The position numbers and the translations under genes are program-made. Shown piece by piece: positions 1 to 8,410 of a stretch of DNA of 11,469 nucleotides (positions are counted from its first letter, which is position 1; each line of letters opens with the position of its first letter). This DNA is from RUG14300 sp964619685. GTDB taxonomy: Bacteria > Bacillota > Clostridia > Christensenellales > CAG-1252. The stretch covers positions 1-11,469 of the forward strand of contig CAZUET010000050.1 in assembly GCA_964619685.1 (NCBI GenBank). The letters run 5' to 3'. The notes beneath the pieces were generated by a model. That model was not told the DNA's origin. It made no database searches and saw only the letters and a list, made by a program, of their open reading frames with translations.

Positions 1-54
1 CTTATTATAGGTACTCTTTATTTATTATTAGAGTGACTATGAGGAGGAAAAACT

Positions 55-3000
55 ATGCCAAGAATTAAGAAAAGAAAGGTACCGGCTTGCGTTACTTGTC
101 TTATAGTAATGCTTGTTATTTGCGTGGTATTTACAGTAGGCGTTGTCATTGCGGCTAATGTTGTTTTTAACAATACTGTTAGTCCGTTGATAGGTGGCGT
201 CAAGCTTAATGAGTGTATAAGTCTACTAAGTGGAGCTTTACATTCAAATAAAGATCTGATAGTAACAGAAACATACACTCAAGATGACCTTAATAGTTTT
301 TATTTTCAATTAAATAATGCTCTTTATCAAGCTGATATGACCGATGAAGAGTATAGTACGAGATATGATGCACTTTCCGAGAAAGAAAAAGCGGAATATG
401 GCTCATTAGAAGCATATAAAGAAGCTCATCCTTATAGAATCGACCTCGAAGTTATAGATCAAACTTTAAACTTAGGCGACTTGATCGGTGGTGGCGAGAA
501 TAATAACGAGAATATGGGCGAGAGTGAATTAAGTGCTGCAGGTGAAGACGGAGAAGAAAACACCGAGAACGAAACACTTGAAGCGTTGTTTAAGGAATTA
601 TCCTTTAACTTCCAAAATCTGGGTTTATATCCGTATAAGGATAGCGAAGATTATAGTTATACCACATTCCAGATACACGATAAACAAGTTGCAGCCTTGA
701 TCGGTGACATACTTTCACTTGTATTTAAGTATGTAGACTTAGGTCAAACAGTTCCACAATTAGACGGAGTAGATCTTTCCGCATATGCAGGTGTACCACA
801 GGTGGTTTTCAGTGATGTCGCATCCGAGGGTGAAGATAGTAAAACGAAACTATATATCACAATTGAATTAAAACTAAAAGATCTCGTTAACGATGCGGTT
901 ACACCCATACTTATAGAACAAGGTATTCCCGAGTTTGCAGTCAATGCGGTTAAGTCGATATTACCAAAAGACTTTTTTGTTTCACTTGAAACATTCCCAA
1001 CTGACGAAAATGAAGAGGTTACGTTATATATCAATAACTATGATAATAAACAAACCGACGATCTCAAAAAGATAGTCAATGCATTACTTGTTGATGTAGT
1101 TTTATTTCCTGAAGAGGGTGGCGAAGGCTCTATTGAATCGGAACCCACCGAACCGACAAATCACGGAAGTGTATTTAGTCAAGTCAATACTAAGGTTGTA
1201 GATATTTTCTCAAAGATTAATGACTTCATGCCCATTGAATTTGTAGCAGATGAAGATAATAATATGACATTAAGATTATCTCATATTCAAGGCTTACTTC
1301 AGTTGGCAGGTTTATTTGATGTAAACGATATTGAAAACAGTATCACTCCGCATGAATTTATGACCACCCTTCGTTGTTTAATTGACGAAGCAAGTGCATC
1401 TAATTACGGTGAAACAGCGAATATTCAAGTTCTATATACACAAATAGAAGAAAAATACGGTATAAATGCATCATATTGGGAGTCTAACAACTTATTCGAT
1501 ACAGAAACACTAACCAATATTACATCAGTAATACATTTAGATAATGTTGATTTTAAAGAAAATTCCGATATGAAGGTCAAGATTACGGACCGTGAATTAA
1601 CTAAGCTTATTTCAGATGCAGTAAAGGACGGATTATTTAATCAAACCGACGAGAGTTTAGCATTAGCCGAAGATGATACTACATCTATTCTTGATTCTAT
1701 AGATTTTGACAGTATTTATATCGTATCTAACTCCCCTGCTGTATTCTTTGAAGAAGATGATAAGTATATTCGTGAAGACGGAGATGTTACTATAATAGTA
1801 GATAAGGGACGCTATCATATAGATCAAATTTATGCAACAGTGCGTGTAGATCTTGCTAAACTTTTATTATCAGAAAGTGAAGAATCAAGCTCTGCTATGA
1901 TGGAATCTCTTAGTAAATCTCTACCAAAGGGATTAAGCTTTACCTTGATTATCAATGTAAAAGAAGTCTATAATGATTCTAATGAATTAAAGGACAGAGT
2001 GGTTGGTATAGAAGCAGGTAAGACTACTGTTAGAATTAATAAATTTGATGACGAATATTCAGATATAGTTATCAAAATAATAGAAAAAATGGTTACTAAA
2101 CTATCACCGTCCGAAGAAGGTGAAGCTTCCGCAGAATTTGATATCAACTCGTTATTTACGCCTGTAGAAGAAGCATTTTCAAATGTTCTAAATATTATGA
2201 AGGATACATTGAACTGTGATATTCTCTTACAAGGTAAGCCGTTGGATCGCTATAACAAACCTCAAGAAGACAAGGGTTATTTGTTACTTCCGAGCGTATA
2301 TGAACTTATAAGCGGTGCATCATCTAAAAATGCCTCAAACGAAGCTGATATACTCACTATTGATCAATCTCGTGAATTACTTATTCAAGTATACGATACC
2401 GATATTGCAATAGTAGATGACGAAGGATATGATAGTTCTAAGACTTACGATTATGAATTAAACAGATTTAAGGTAGGCTCAGCAGACGAATTCTTATCAA
2501 ATTTATCTAGTAAATATTATATGAATACCACACTTACCGTAGATAGTATTATCAACGGTAATATAGATATTTCCGCCGATTCCATTAATTTTAAGGGCGA
2601 AAACGGTCTTTATAGTGATACAACTGATATAAAAGAATTAGATGTTGCTTTAACAAACGACGCATTAGCTGACCTTATCAAACAAAGCGGTAAGCTCGAT
2701 TCTTTATCTACTACAGGTGAGGGATCATCTTCAAATGACTTGATAAGCAGTCTATCTATTATCAACGCTACATATGAATGGGATAGCGGTTTGTTTATCA
2801 ATTTCGATTTTGAGGTAGAGCTTAATAAGAGCTTATTATCATCAGGCGAAGGATTATCTATGGAAAATCTAATTCCTTCTAAGGCATATCTAACAGCTAA
2901 GACCTTAGTGTTTATCAATCCTACAAGTAATCCGCAAGGTTATAATCTATATCATACCGATGTATTACTTAATAAACAGTCTATTGATAATCTATGTAAG

Positions 3001-6000
3001 CTCATTAGATCTTTTGCCGATCCCGATTTTAATCAAAGTGAATTGACTTCAACGGTCGAGGATGCAATGGGTGAGGTATTCGATACCATTAAAGAAAATA
3101 TAAATCTCGATTTTGTTAGATCTATATCAGACGATTACTATAAGGAGTCAATTAGATTTAATAATGTATTCAATACGATCAATAAATTGTCGCACAAAAA
3201 TGATGCATCATATAAGTCCGATAACGAAGACGATAAGGCATTAAGATTAAGACTTCAAGAGTTTGCAAGACAACCCGAATATACTACAAACTCCGACGAC
3301 ATAGTTAGTAGTGTAAGTGACCTTAATAAATTTGAAACTTCCCTCGTATATACCAATACGGACGCTGACGAATTCTTTAAGGCTATCAATGATAACTACT
3401 ATATTTCGGCAGGTAACGAAATAAATAAAGATTCATTATCGAGTATGAATTCGGTTGGTTCTGATTTAATAGATTTCAAGAAAATCTATACCGATAGCAG
3501 AACTATTGAAGAAATGCAGATAGAATTAACAAGTAAGAGATTTGCATCATTAGCTAATCAATTAGTCGGTAATATTTCGTTAGACAGCGGTTCATCCGTT
3601 TCACCGGCAGGTGAATCGTCTTCATCCGATATAGGTGCGAGCATAGTTCAAACTAAAATCAGCGTAAACGATATAGGTAAAGCTACACTTAGAATATTGC
3701 TATTAGTTAAACTTAATTCAAGCGATGAAACCCTTAAAAATATATTGGCAGATCATTTCTTCATTACTGCAGATATTGATTTAAGTGCTGACGAATTTGG
3801 TAATAAGGCATATAAATCGATACTCTATATCAATAACATGAGTGAAGAAGAAACTAATGACTTATTCAATAGAATCAAGCTATTAGAAGACGCATTCGAG
3901 ACATCGTTCGGCTTTGATATAGATTCTGTAAAAACGAGTCTTAGCGACAATATCAAGGATGTATTCGATAATAATATGAATATGTTCGGCGAATTGAATA
4001 TCAAAGACGGATATATCGATATTCCTAATGTATTCGAATATATCACAGGCGGTTCTATCGAGGGTACTACTTATAACCCCGATAAACCTATGTTTGAGGT
4101 AAGTCCTCTATCGTCCACAAAAGGTTTATACGGAATTAACGAAAACGGTAAAGCTGGATACTTTGACGGTGCAAGCTTTATAGTGTTAGGCAATGCCGTT
4201 AAAAAGGACGATATTTGGGGTTACTATGACGGTGATGTTTTTGTAAATATTCAAACTTTACCCGAACAGCTAATGTATGACCTACGTGTATTCGGTAATA
4301 TGCCTAATGAAAGCAAAAATACTATTACAGTGGGTGATAGCTTAGGCTATGAAATATATGATTACGATAGTATAGAAAAAACTATAAATAATACTGCGAC
4401 CGAAGATATCACGGTATACGGTGAAATTGGTATTCATTTACAAAATGCAGAAGACGGTTTCTATCATTGGAACGGTTCTTATTACTATGATGACCAAGCT
4501 CACTTCTTCGATATGCTCAATACTAATTACTATATCACCAACGAGAGTAATAAGATAACAGCTAAAAAGATAATCGACAACGAAGTCATTACACTTAATA
4601 ATGAATTGTTTGATTTTAAAAAGCTATATACCGATCAAAGAAATTGGAATAATACATTAATCAAGGTCAAGGGTAATACATTTGCAGCATTAGCTAATGA
4701 ATTCTACGAAGGCGGAATAAAAATAACCGAAAATGATATTGCCGAAATAGTACAGATGCGTATATTCACAAAGGACAAGGCTGAAAATAACGATGATTTG
4801 ATTAGTGACGGTGAAGGTAATAAGTATACAACACTTAGAACTATTATCAGAGTATCGTTGACCGACGCTTCAAGTATTTTACCCGAATATTTGTATATGG
4901 TTGTATATACAATAATCGATCCTACGGCACCGGACTCAATTAGATTTGATTCCGACTTTATAATCAATGACTTTGGTTATAAATATGTAGATACTTATAA
5001 GGGATTACAAGGACAAATATCCAGTACTCAAAGCTTTATTGACCGCTTGAATACGATAAAGGCTTCATTTGGAATGGAATTTGACTTTGATCTTGATAGC
5101 ATCAAGGATACAATCAAAACAACATTCCAAGATATATTCGAAAAGGACTTACAAGCATTCGGTAAATTAGAATATATAGAAGATTCTATCGTCATTCCTA
5201 ACATTTTCCAATATATGGCAGGCGGTCAGCTGGTAAGAGAAGGCAGTAGCACCGATCTTGTATATAAAAACGATGCAGAATATCATATGAAGGAAGCCGA
5301 CGGTATAACTGAAACCAATCCTGAGGTTTTGAGAAATAGATTTAAAGAATTAGGTAACGGTGAAGCCTACACAGGGCAAAGTATAGCTGTATGGAATAGC
5401 TCGGGTGTGTATTATAATGATAATATCTACTCATCCGAAGACCTTGAAAGTTTCTATGAGGATATTCAAGCATACTATTTCTTAAGTAAAAAGCCTACAG
5501 CAAGTTCGTTTACAATCGGTAGTAGTTATTTTAATGACCTTACAGGCACTAACTTCAATAGTACATTTAATCTTAACGGACTATCTAGTTCATTAGATTC
5601 AAGCGATCCCAAATATGAATATATCACCAAGGGATTGTATAAGTACGCCGGTGAACAAATTGCTCCTAAGCTATCAGATAAGGCTATGGCAGGATTGCTT
5701 AATGATCAAAGTGCTATAACTATTGATGGCGGTATGAATGTCAATGCAATAAATATCACATCTATCAAGATAATTTATCAAGATAGCAAGCATATGACTA
5801 TTGAAATAACTACTAAAATATCTACTAAGCAAGATGGATCTAAAAATCCGCTTCCGGAAGTATTCTACATGACTACTATTACCGAAAGAGTGGTCAATGG
5901 TGCCTCTGTTTCTTACGATACCGATGTTGCAATAAACGCATTCACGCCTGATGATTTAACCAATTTTATTGCTAATATCAACCATATAGAATTAGCATCT

Positions 6001-6816
6001 CAGACCGGATTTACCGAGAATCTCACTACAGATGAGATTTCCGAATCGGTCGAAAATGCACTTAGGGAAATGTTGGACGGTAAGCTTGCAGATTATACAG
6101 ACGGTTTTGGTACCTATTCATCTCAAGACGATGGATTCGGTTACATTCAATTCCCGAATATCTATGATAAGATATATCAAACAACGGGAGCAACCGTAGG
6201 TAATAGTAAGACGATGCAAAATGTTATAGTTAAGCTAAATAATAAAAATGAGTATCTCGATAAGAATGCTTATAATTACACTACCACAGCTCCTTCATTC
6301 GGTGATTCATTTATAACCGATAAACAATTCGGAATGGGATTACAAGCATTATTCACCGGTGACGATAGCTATATCAAGGTTGAACAAGTAGTTATTTTTA
6401 AGGATACTAATTCGGGCTATAACGGATACGAACAGCTTATCAAAAATATAGATCAATCATTTGCATTTGCCGAAGATAATGGGTACTTCTTCATAACTGT
6501 ATCTATCAATTCGTCACTGCTTAACTGTAATATGTCGATCGCACCTGAAAAGATATATATATCGGTATTGATGGATAGTGACGGTAATTTAGTTAAAAAG
6601 GCAGGTACTACAACAACAATCAAGTTTATGCAAGACTTCGATCAAAGTGAAATGAATATGTTTATGAGCATATTCAGCGATGATGATAATAAGCTCGATT
6701 TCGATTCTAAGATTGAGAGTAAATCAAAAACTTTAATGATGTTCGTATCAGGAAGCAAGGAACTTAACCAACACACCGATTTTTCCGAGTACTACGGATA
6801 TATAGGTACAAAATAA
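55..6816 (+). CDS. Giant membrane-anchored extracellular repeat protein, unknown function (2253 aa)
   Basis: I do not recognise this protein. The start is well supported: AGGAGG at 42-47 sits 7 nt before the ATG. Residues 3-8 are basic and are followed by one hydrophobic segment at about 11-35, so the N-terminus should be cytoplasmic and the rest outside the membrane. No lipobox, LPXTG sorting motif or enzyme motif is visible. The remainder is acidic, rich in Asn, Asp, Ser, Ile and Tyr, and built of seven diverged beta-rich modules, described in the repeat entry. Low-complexity Glu/Gly/Ser/Asn stretches occur at about 163-196, 355-370 and in several module loops. The gene reads rightwards towards dnaA and ends in a stem-loop, so it is probably a separate transcript. 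The module pattern (short helix, strands, LP turn, strands, helix) resembles YpmS/LmeA/AsmA-like lipid-binding proteins, but that is inference. An adhesin or surface scaffold is an alternative. Confidence 0.9.
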   Translation: MPRIKKRKVPACVTCLIVMLVICVVFTVGVVIAANVVFNNTVSPLIGGVKLNECISLLSGALHSNKDLIVTETYTQDDLNSFYFQLNNALYQADMTDEEYSTRYDALSEKEKAEYGSLEAYKEAHPYRIDLEVIDQTLNLGDLIGGGENNNENMGESELSAAGEDGEENTENETLEALFKELSFNFQNLGLYPYKDSEDYSYTTFQIHDKQVAALIGDILSLVFKYVDLGQTVPQLDGVDLSAYAGVPQVVFSDVASEGEDSKTKLYITIELKLKDLVNDAVTPILIEQGIPEFAVNAVKSILPKDFFVSLETFPTDENEEVTLYINNYDNKQTDDLKKIVNALLVDVVLFPEEGGEGSIESEPTEPTNHGSVFSQVNTKVVDIFSKINDFMPIEFVADEDNNMTLRLSHIQGLLQLAGLFDVNDIENSITPHEFMTTLRCLIDEASASNYGETANIQVLYTQIEEKYGINASYWESNNLFDTETLTNITSVIHLDNVDFKENSDMKVKITDRELTKLISDAVKDGLFNQTDESLALAEDDTTSILDSIDFDSIYIVSNSPAVFFEEDDKYIREDGDVTIIVDKGRYHIDQIYATVRVDLAKLLLSESEESSSAMMESLSKSLPKGLSFTLIINVKEVYNDSNELKDRVVGIEAGKTTVRINKFDDEYSDIVIKIIEKMVTKLSPSEEGEASAEFDINSLFTPVEEAFSNVLNIMKDTLNCDILLQGKPLDRYNKPQEDKGYLLLPSVYELISGASSKNASNEADILTIDQSRELLIQVYDTDIAIVDDEGYDSSKTYDYELNRFKVGSADEFLSNLSSKYYMNTTLTVDSIINGNIDISADSINFKGENGLYSDTTDIKELDVALTNDALADLIKQSGKLDSLSTTGEGSSSNDLISSLSIINATYEWDSGLFINFDFEVELNKSLLSSGEGLSMENLIPSKAYLTAKTLVFINPTSNPQGYNLYHTDVLLNKQSIDNLCKLIRSFADPDFNQSELTSTVEDAMGEVFDTIKENINLDFVRSISDDYYKESIRFNNVFNTINKLSHKNDASYKSDNEDDKALRLRLQEFARQPEYTTNSDDIVSSVSDLNKFETSLVYTNTDADEFFKAINDNYYISAGNEINKDSLSSMNSVGSDLIDFKKIYTDSRTIEEMQIELTSKRFASLANQLVGNISLDSGSSVSPAGESSSSDIGASIVQTKISVNDIGKATLRILLLVKLNSSDETLKNILADHFFITADIDLSADEFGNKAYKSILYINNMSEEETNDLFNRIKLLEDAFETSFGFDIDSVKTSLSDNIKDVFDNNMNMFGELNIKDGYIDIPNVFEYITGGSIEGTTYNPDKPMFEVSPLSSTKGLYGINENGKAGYFDGASFIVLGNAVKKDDIWGYYDGDVFVNIQTLPEQLMYDLRVFGNMPNESKNTITVGDSLGYEIYDYDSIEKTINNTATEDITVYGEIGIHLQNAEDGFYHWNGSYYYDDQAHFFDMLNTNYYITNESNKITAKKIIDNEVITLNNELFDFKKLYTDQRNWNNTLIKVKGNTFAALANEFYEGGIKITENDIAEIVQMRIFTKDKAENNDDLISDGEGNKYTTLRTIIRVSLTDASSILPEYLYMVVYTIIDPTAPDSIRFDSDFIINDFGYKYVDTYKGLQGQISSTQSFIDRLNTIKASFGMEFDFDLDSIKDTIKTTFQDIFEKDLQAFGKLEYIEDSIVIPNIFQYMAGGQLVREGSSTDLVYKNDAEYHMKEADGITETNPEVLRNRFKELGNGEAYTGQSIAVWNSSGVYYNDNIYSSEDLESFYEDIQAYYFLSKKPTASSFTIGSSYFNDLTGTNFNSTFNLNGLSSSLDSSDPKYEYITKGLYKYAGEQIAPKLSDKAMAGLLNDQSAITIDGGMNVNAINITSIKIIYQDSKHMTIEITTKISTKQDGSKNPLPEVFYMTTITERVVNGASVSYDTDVAINAFTPDDLTNFIANINHIELASQTGFTENLTTDEISESVENALREMLDGKLADYTDGFGTYSSQDDGFGYIQFPNIYDKIYQTTGATVGNSKTMQNVIVKLNNKNEYLDKNAYNYTTTAPSFGDSFITDKQFGMGLQALFTGDDSYIKVEQVVIFKDTNSGYNGYEQLIKNIDQSFAFAEDNGYFFITVSINSSLLNCNMSIAPEKIYISVLMDSDGNLVKKAGTTTTIKFMQDFDQSEMNMFMSIFSDDDNKLDFDSKIESKSKTLMMFVSGSKELNQHTDFSEYYGYIGTK
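673..6684 (+). repeat. Seven diverged protein modules inside the giant gene
   Basis: Each module begins with a short amphipathic helix: IHDKQVAALI (207), ITDRELTKLI (511), LTNDALADLI (866), LTSKRFASLA (1159), VKGNTFAALA (1538), LSDKAMAGLL (1873) and ITDKQFGMGL (2087). Beta strands follow, then a turn with Pro in six of seven copies: LPKDFF (303), LPKGLS (623), IPSKAY (940), LADHFF (1231), LPEYLY (1609), LPEVFY (1933) and APEKIY (2163). Further strands lead to an 'IN' turn and helix, for example INNYDN (326), INKFDD (661), INNMSE (1259) and INAFTP (1960). Modules 2 and 4-6 then have a PSVYELI, PNVFEYI, PNIFQYM or PNIYDKI helix. The period is about 230-380 residues. Modules 4 and 5 (residues about 1113-1334 and 1489-1724) are the most alike. 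Residue positions are counted by hand and may be off by one or two. Divergence at the DNA level is high, so the duplications are old. Confidence 0.7.
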
Positions 6817-6827
6817 AATAAAAAAAA

Positions 6828-6867
6828 TTGATCTACCTTCGTTGACTTATTTACGAAGGTAGATTAA
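6828..6867 (+). terminator. Stem-loop after the giant gene, probable terminator
   Basis: ATCTACCTTCGT (6831-6842) pairs perfectly with ACGAAGGTAGAT (6853-6864) around a 10-nt loop, and three more pairs (one G-U) extend it outward to 6828 and 6867. The + strand T-tract after it is poor (ACTATTTTC). An A-rich run at 6813-6827 precedes it, giving a good T-tract on the minus strand, although no minus-strand gene is seen nearby. It starts 12 nt after the giant gene's stop and probably ends that transcript, perhaps inefficiently. Confidence 0.65.
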
Positions 6868-6870
6868 ACT
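6842..6870 (+). promoter_or_regulatory. Candidate dnaA promoter
   Basis: TTGACT (6842-6847) and TAAACT (6865-6870) are separated by exactly 17 bp, a good sigma-A type arrangement. Transcription would start near 6877, leaving a leader of about 26 nt before dnaA with AAAGGA at 6888-6893 as ribosome binding site. The -35 and spacer lie inside the loop and right arm of the preceding stem-loop, so terminator and promoter share bases. No DnaA box is visible in the 86-bp gap, so DnaA autoregulation at this promoter is not evident. Confidence 0.55.
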
Positions 6871-6902
6871 ATTTTCTAAGAATAAATAAAGGATAGTAAC
6901 TA

Positions 6903-8255
6903 ATGATCAATTTACAGGACACTAATAAAATTTGGGCTAAAATAAAAAATAAACTCGAGACATCGGTATCTATCGTAACCTATCTCGTTTATTTTAAAAA
7001 CATAGTTCCTTATACCGTTAGAGATAACACCTTGGTGCTATTAGCTCCGTTGGACTCTCATAGAAATGTAATCAACGAATATCACCGTGATACATTGCTT
7101 AGAATATTCAAGGAATGTGACGCCCCATTTGACGATTTTATTATTATTATAGATTCGGAAAAGGACTCATTCACTCCTCTTATAGATAAAGAGCCCGTTG
7201 CCGATACCGTAGAATTAAGTGATTCTATGAGTTTTATCAAGGACTATACATTCAGCTCGTTTGTAGTCGGTGACAGTAATAAATTGGCTGCTATGGCTGC
7301 TATGGCTGTAGCCGATAAACCGGGCAGTATATATAATCCTTTATTTATATACAGTAAACCCGGATTAGGTAAGACTCACCTATTAAACGCAATAGGTAAT
7401 TTCATTAGAGATAACCGTAAAGATTATGATATAATGTATGTTACCGCAGAAAATTTCACAAACGATTATATCTATAGCATCCGTAATAATAAAAATGCCG
7501 ATTTTATGAAGTCGTTTAACGATAAATATAGAGGTAAGGATGTATTGATGATTGACGATGTGCAATTTCTTGAAAAAGCTGAAAAAACTCAAGAAGCCTT
7601 ATTCCATATATTTAATGACCTACATGCAAAGAATAAGCAAATAATCATATCTTCAGATAGACCTATTAAAAATCTTACATTTTTCGATGAAAGATTAGCT
7701 TCGAGATTTGCGAGCGGTATAACTGTAGATATCCAACCGCCATCATACGAAGATAGAGTAGCTATACTACTTCATAAGGCTCATCAATATAATTTCAATA
7801 TAAGCGAAAAAATATTGTATTACTTAGCAGATCTCGAAAAAAATAACATAAGAGTACTTGAAGGAATGCTAAAAACTGTCGGTATTTATTCTAAACTCAA
7901 GGAACCTGTTGATTCTATAGAATTCGTTCAAGAGGCATTGAGAGCAATAACGACTACCGAAGGTAAAATAACCAACGAAACGATTACACAGGCAACGGCA
8001 GACTATTTCGGTGTCAAAATGGAAGATGTCTTAGGTTCAAGAAGAACAAAAGATGTCGTTGTTCCAAGACAGTTTGCAATCTATCTAATATCGGTAATGC
8101 TACCTGAAAATCCACTATCAAATATGGTAGAATATTTTAAAAGAGATCACTCTACCATTATCAGTGCAAGAGATAAAATCGGTAGGCTTTACGAAACGGA
8201 TGAAGAAACAAAAACTAAGGTCGATGACATTAAGAACATAGTTTTAAACAAATAA
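6903..8255 (+). CDS. dnaA: Chromosomal replication initiator protein DnaA
   Basis: DnaA binds DnaA boxes as an ATP-dependent filament and opens the origin. At 450 aa it has normal length. Domain I is residues 1-85, followed by a short linker. The AAA+ domain starts at YTFSSFVVG (115), with Walker A SKPGLGKT (151-158), Walker B VLMIDDVQF (214-222), sensor 1 IIISSDRP (247-254), the arginine-finger segment ASRFASG (R268) and a sensor 2 Arg (R317). Domain IV carries the box-reading residues: RR at 380-381, PRQ at 388-390 and the DHST signature at 415-418 (usually DHTT). The odd feature is Ser151, where the P-loop normally has its first Gly; Lys157 and Thr158 are intact, so the ATPase is probably active. 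The start fits the AAAGGA at 6888-6893. It leads the dnaA-dnaN-recF cluster. Confidence 0.98.
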   Translation: MINLQDTNKIWAKIKNKLETSVSIVTYLVYFKNIVPYTVRDNTLVLLAPLDSHRNVINEYHRDTLLRIFKECDAPFDDFIIIIDSEKDSFTPLIDKEPVADTVELSDSMSFIKDYTFSSFVVGDSNKLAAMAAMAVADKPGSIYNPLFIYSKPGLGKTHLLNAIGNFIRDNRKDYDIMYVTAENFTNDYIYSIRNNKNADFMKSFNDKYRGKDVLMIDDVQFLEKAEKTQEALFHIFNDLHAKNKQIIISSDRPIKNLTFFDERLASRFASGITVDIQPPSYEDRVAILLHKAHQYNFNISEKILYYLADLEKNNIRVLEGMLKTVGIYSKLKEPVDSIEFVQEALRAITTTEGKITNETITQATADYFGVKMEDVLGSRRTKDVVVPRQFAIYLISVMLPENPLSNMVEYFKRDHSTIISARDKIGRLYETDEETKTKVDDIKNIVLNK

Positions 8256-8273
8256 CCACAATTTACCCAAGGG

Positions 8274-8282
8274 TTATCCACA
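8274..8282 (+). promoter_or_regulatory. Perfect DnaA box TTATCCACA
   Basis: This is an exact match to the consensus DnaA box, 18 bp after the dnaA stop codon. It is the only perfect copy I found in the two gaps flanking dnaA. DnaA domain IV in this window keeps the residues that read this sequence. Confidence 0.85.
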
Positions 8283-8304
8283 GTTATTAACGAAAGTTAT
8301 TAAC
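8282..8304 (+). repeat. Tandem AGTTATTAAC repeats next to the DnaA box
   Basis: Two identical 10-mers, AGTTATTAAC at 8282-8291 and 8295-8304, lie with a 13-bp period and begin on the last base of the perfect DnaA box. The TTATTA runs would read as DnaA-trio type steps on the complementary strand, as next to the Bacillus unwinding element, but the usual GC cluster between box and trios is missing. They may be part of the origin or an extra binding site. Confidence 0.6.
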
Positions 8305-8330
8305 TGTACAAAACGATACATAAGCACTAA

Positions 8331-8379
8331 ATATTGGGGTCAAAATCCCTGTAATCACCAAATATATTGGGGATCAAAA
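8331..8379 (+). repeat. Direct repeat ATATTGGGG(A)TCAAAA in the origin region
   Basis: ATATTGGGGTCAAAA (8331-8345) recurs as ATATTGGGGATCAAAA (8364-8379), differing by one inserted A, with starts 33 bp apart (about three helical turns). The first copy can also form a short hairpin, GGGGT/ATCCC around CAAA (8336-8349). A paired protein-binding site in the origin or in the dnaN promoter region is plausible, but the binding protein is unknown. Confidence 0.6.
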
Positions 8380-8382
8380 GAC

Positions 8383-8410
8383 TTTTCCACTTATCAACCC
8401 ACATTATAAT
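8383..8410 (+). promoter_or_regulatory. Candidate dnaN promoter overlapping DnaA-box-like sites
   Basis: TATAAT at 8405-8410 is a perfect -10 element. The -35 region is weak (TTTTCC, 8383-8388, 16-bp spacer) and lies within two adjacent degenerate DnaA boxes, TTTTCCACT (8383-8391) and TTATCAACC (8391-8399), each two mismatches from TTATCCACA. Transcription would start near 8417, giving a leader of about 45 nt before dnaN. DnaA could therefore influence dnaN transcription or open DNA here; this is inference. Confidence 0.45.

Noticed and set aside
744..1034. Minus-strand open frames inside the giant gene and inside dnaA, dnaN and recF
   Set aside because: They are shadows of the coding strand, with no ribosome binding sites and no family-like sequence.
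8336..8379. GGTCAAA as a CtsR heat-shock operator
   Set aside because: CtsR sites are two heptads 3 bp apart; here one heptad is exact and the other copy is interrupted by an extra A and starts 33 bp away.
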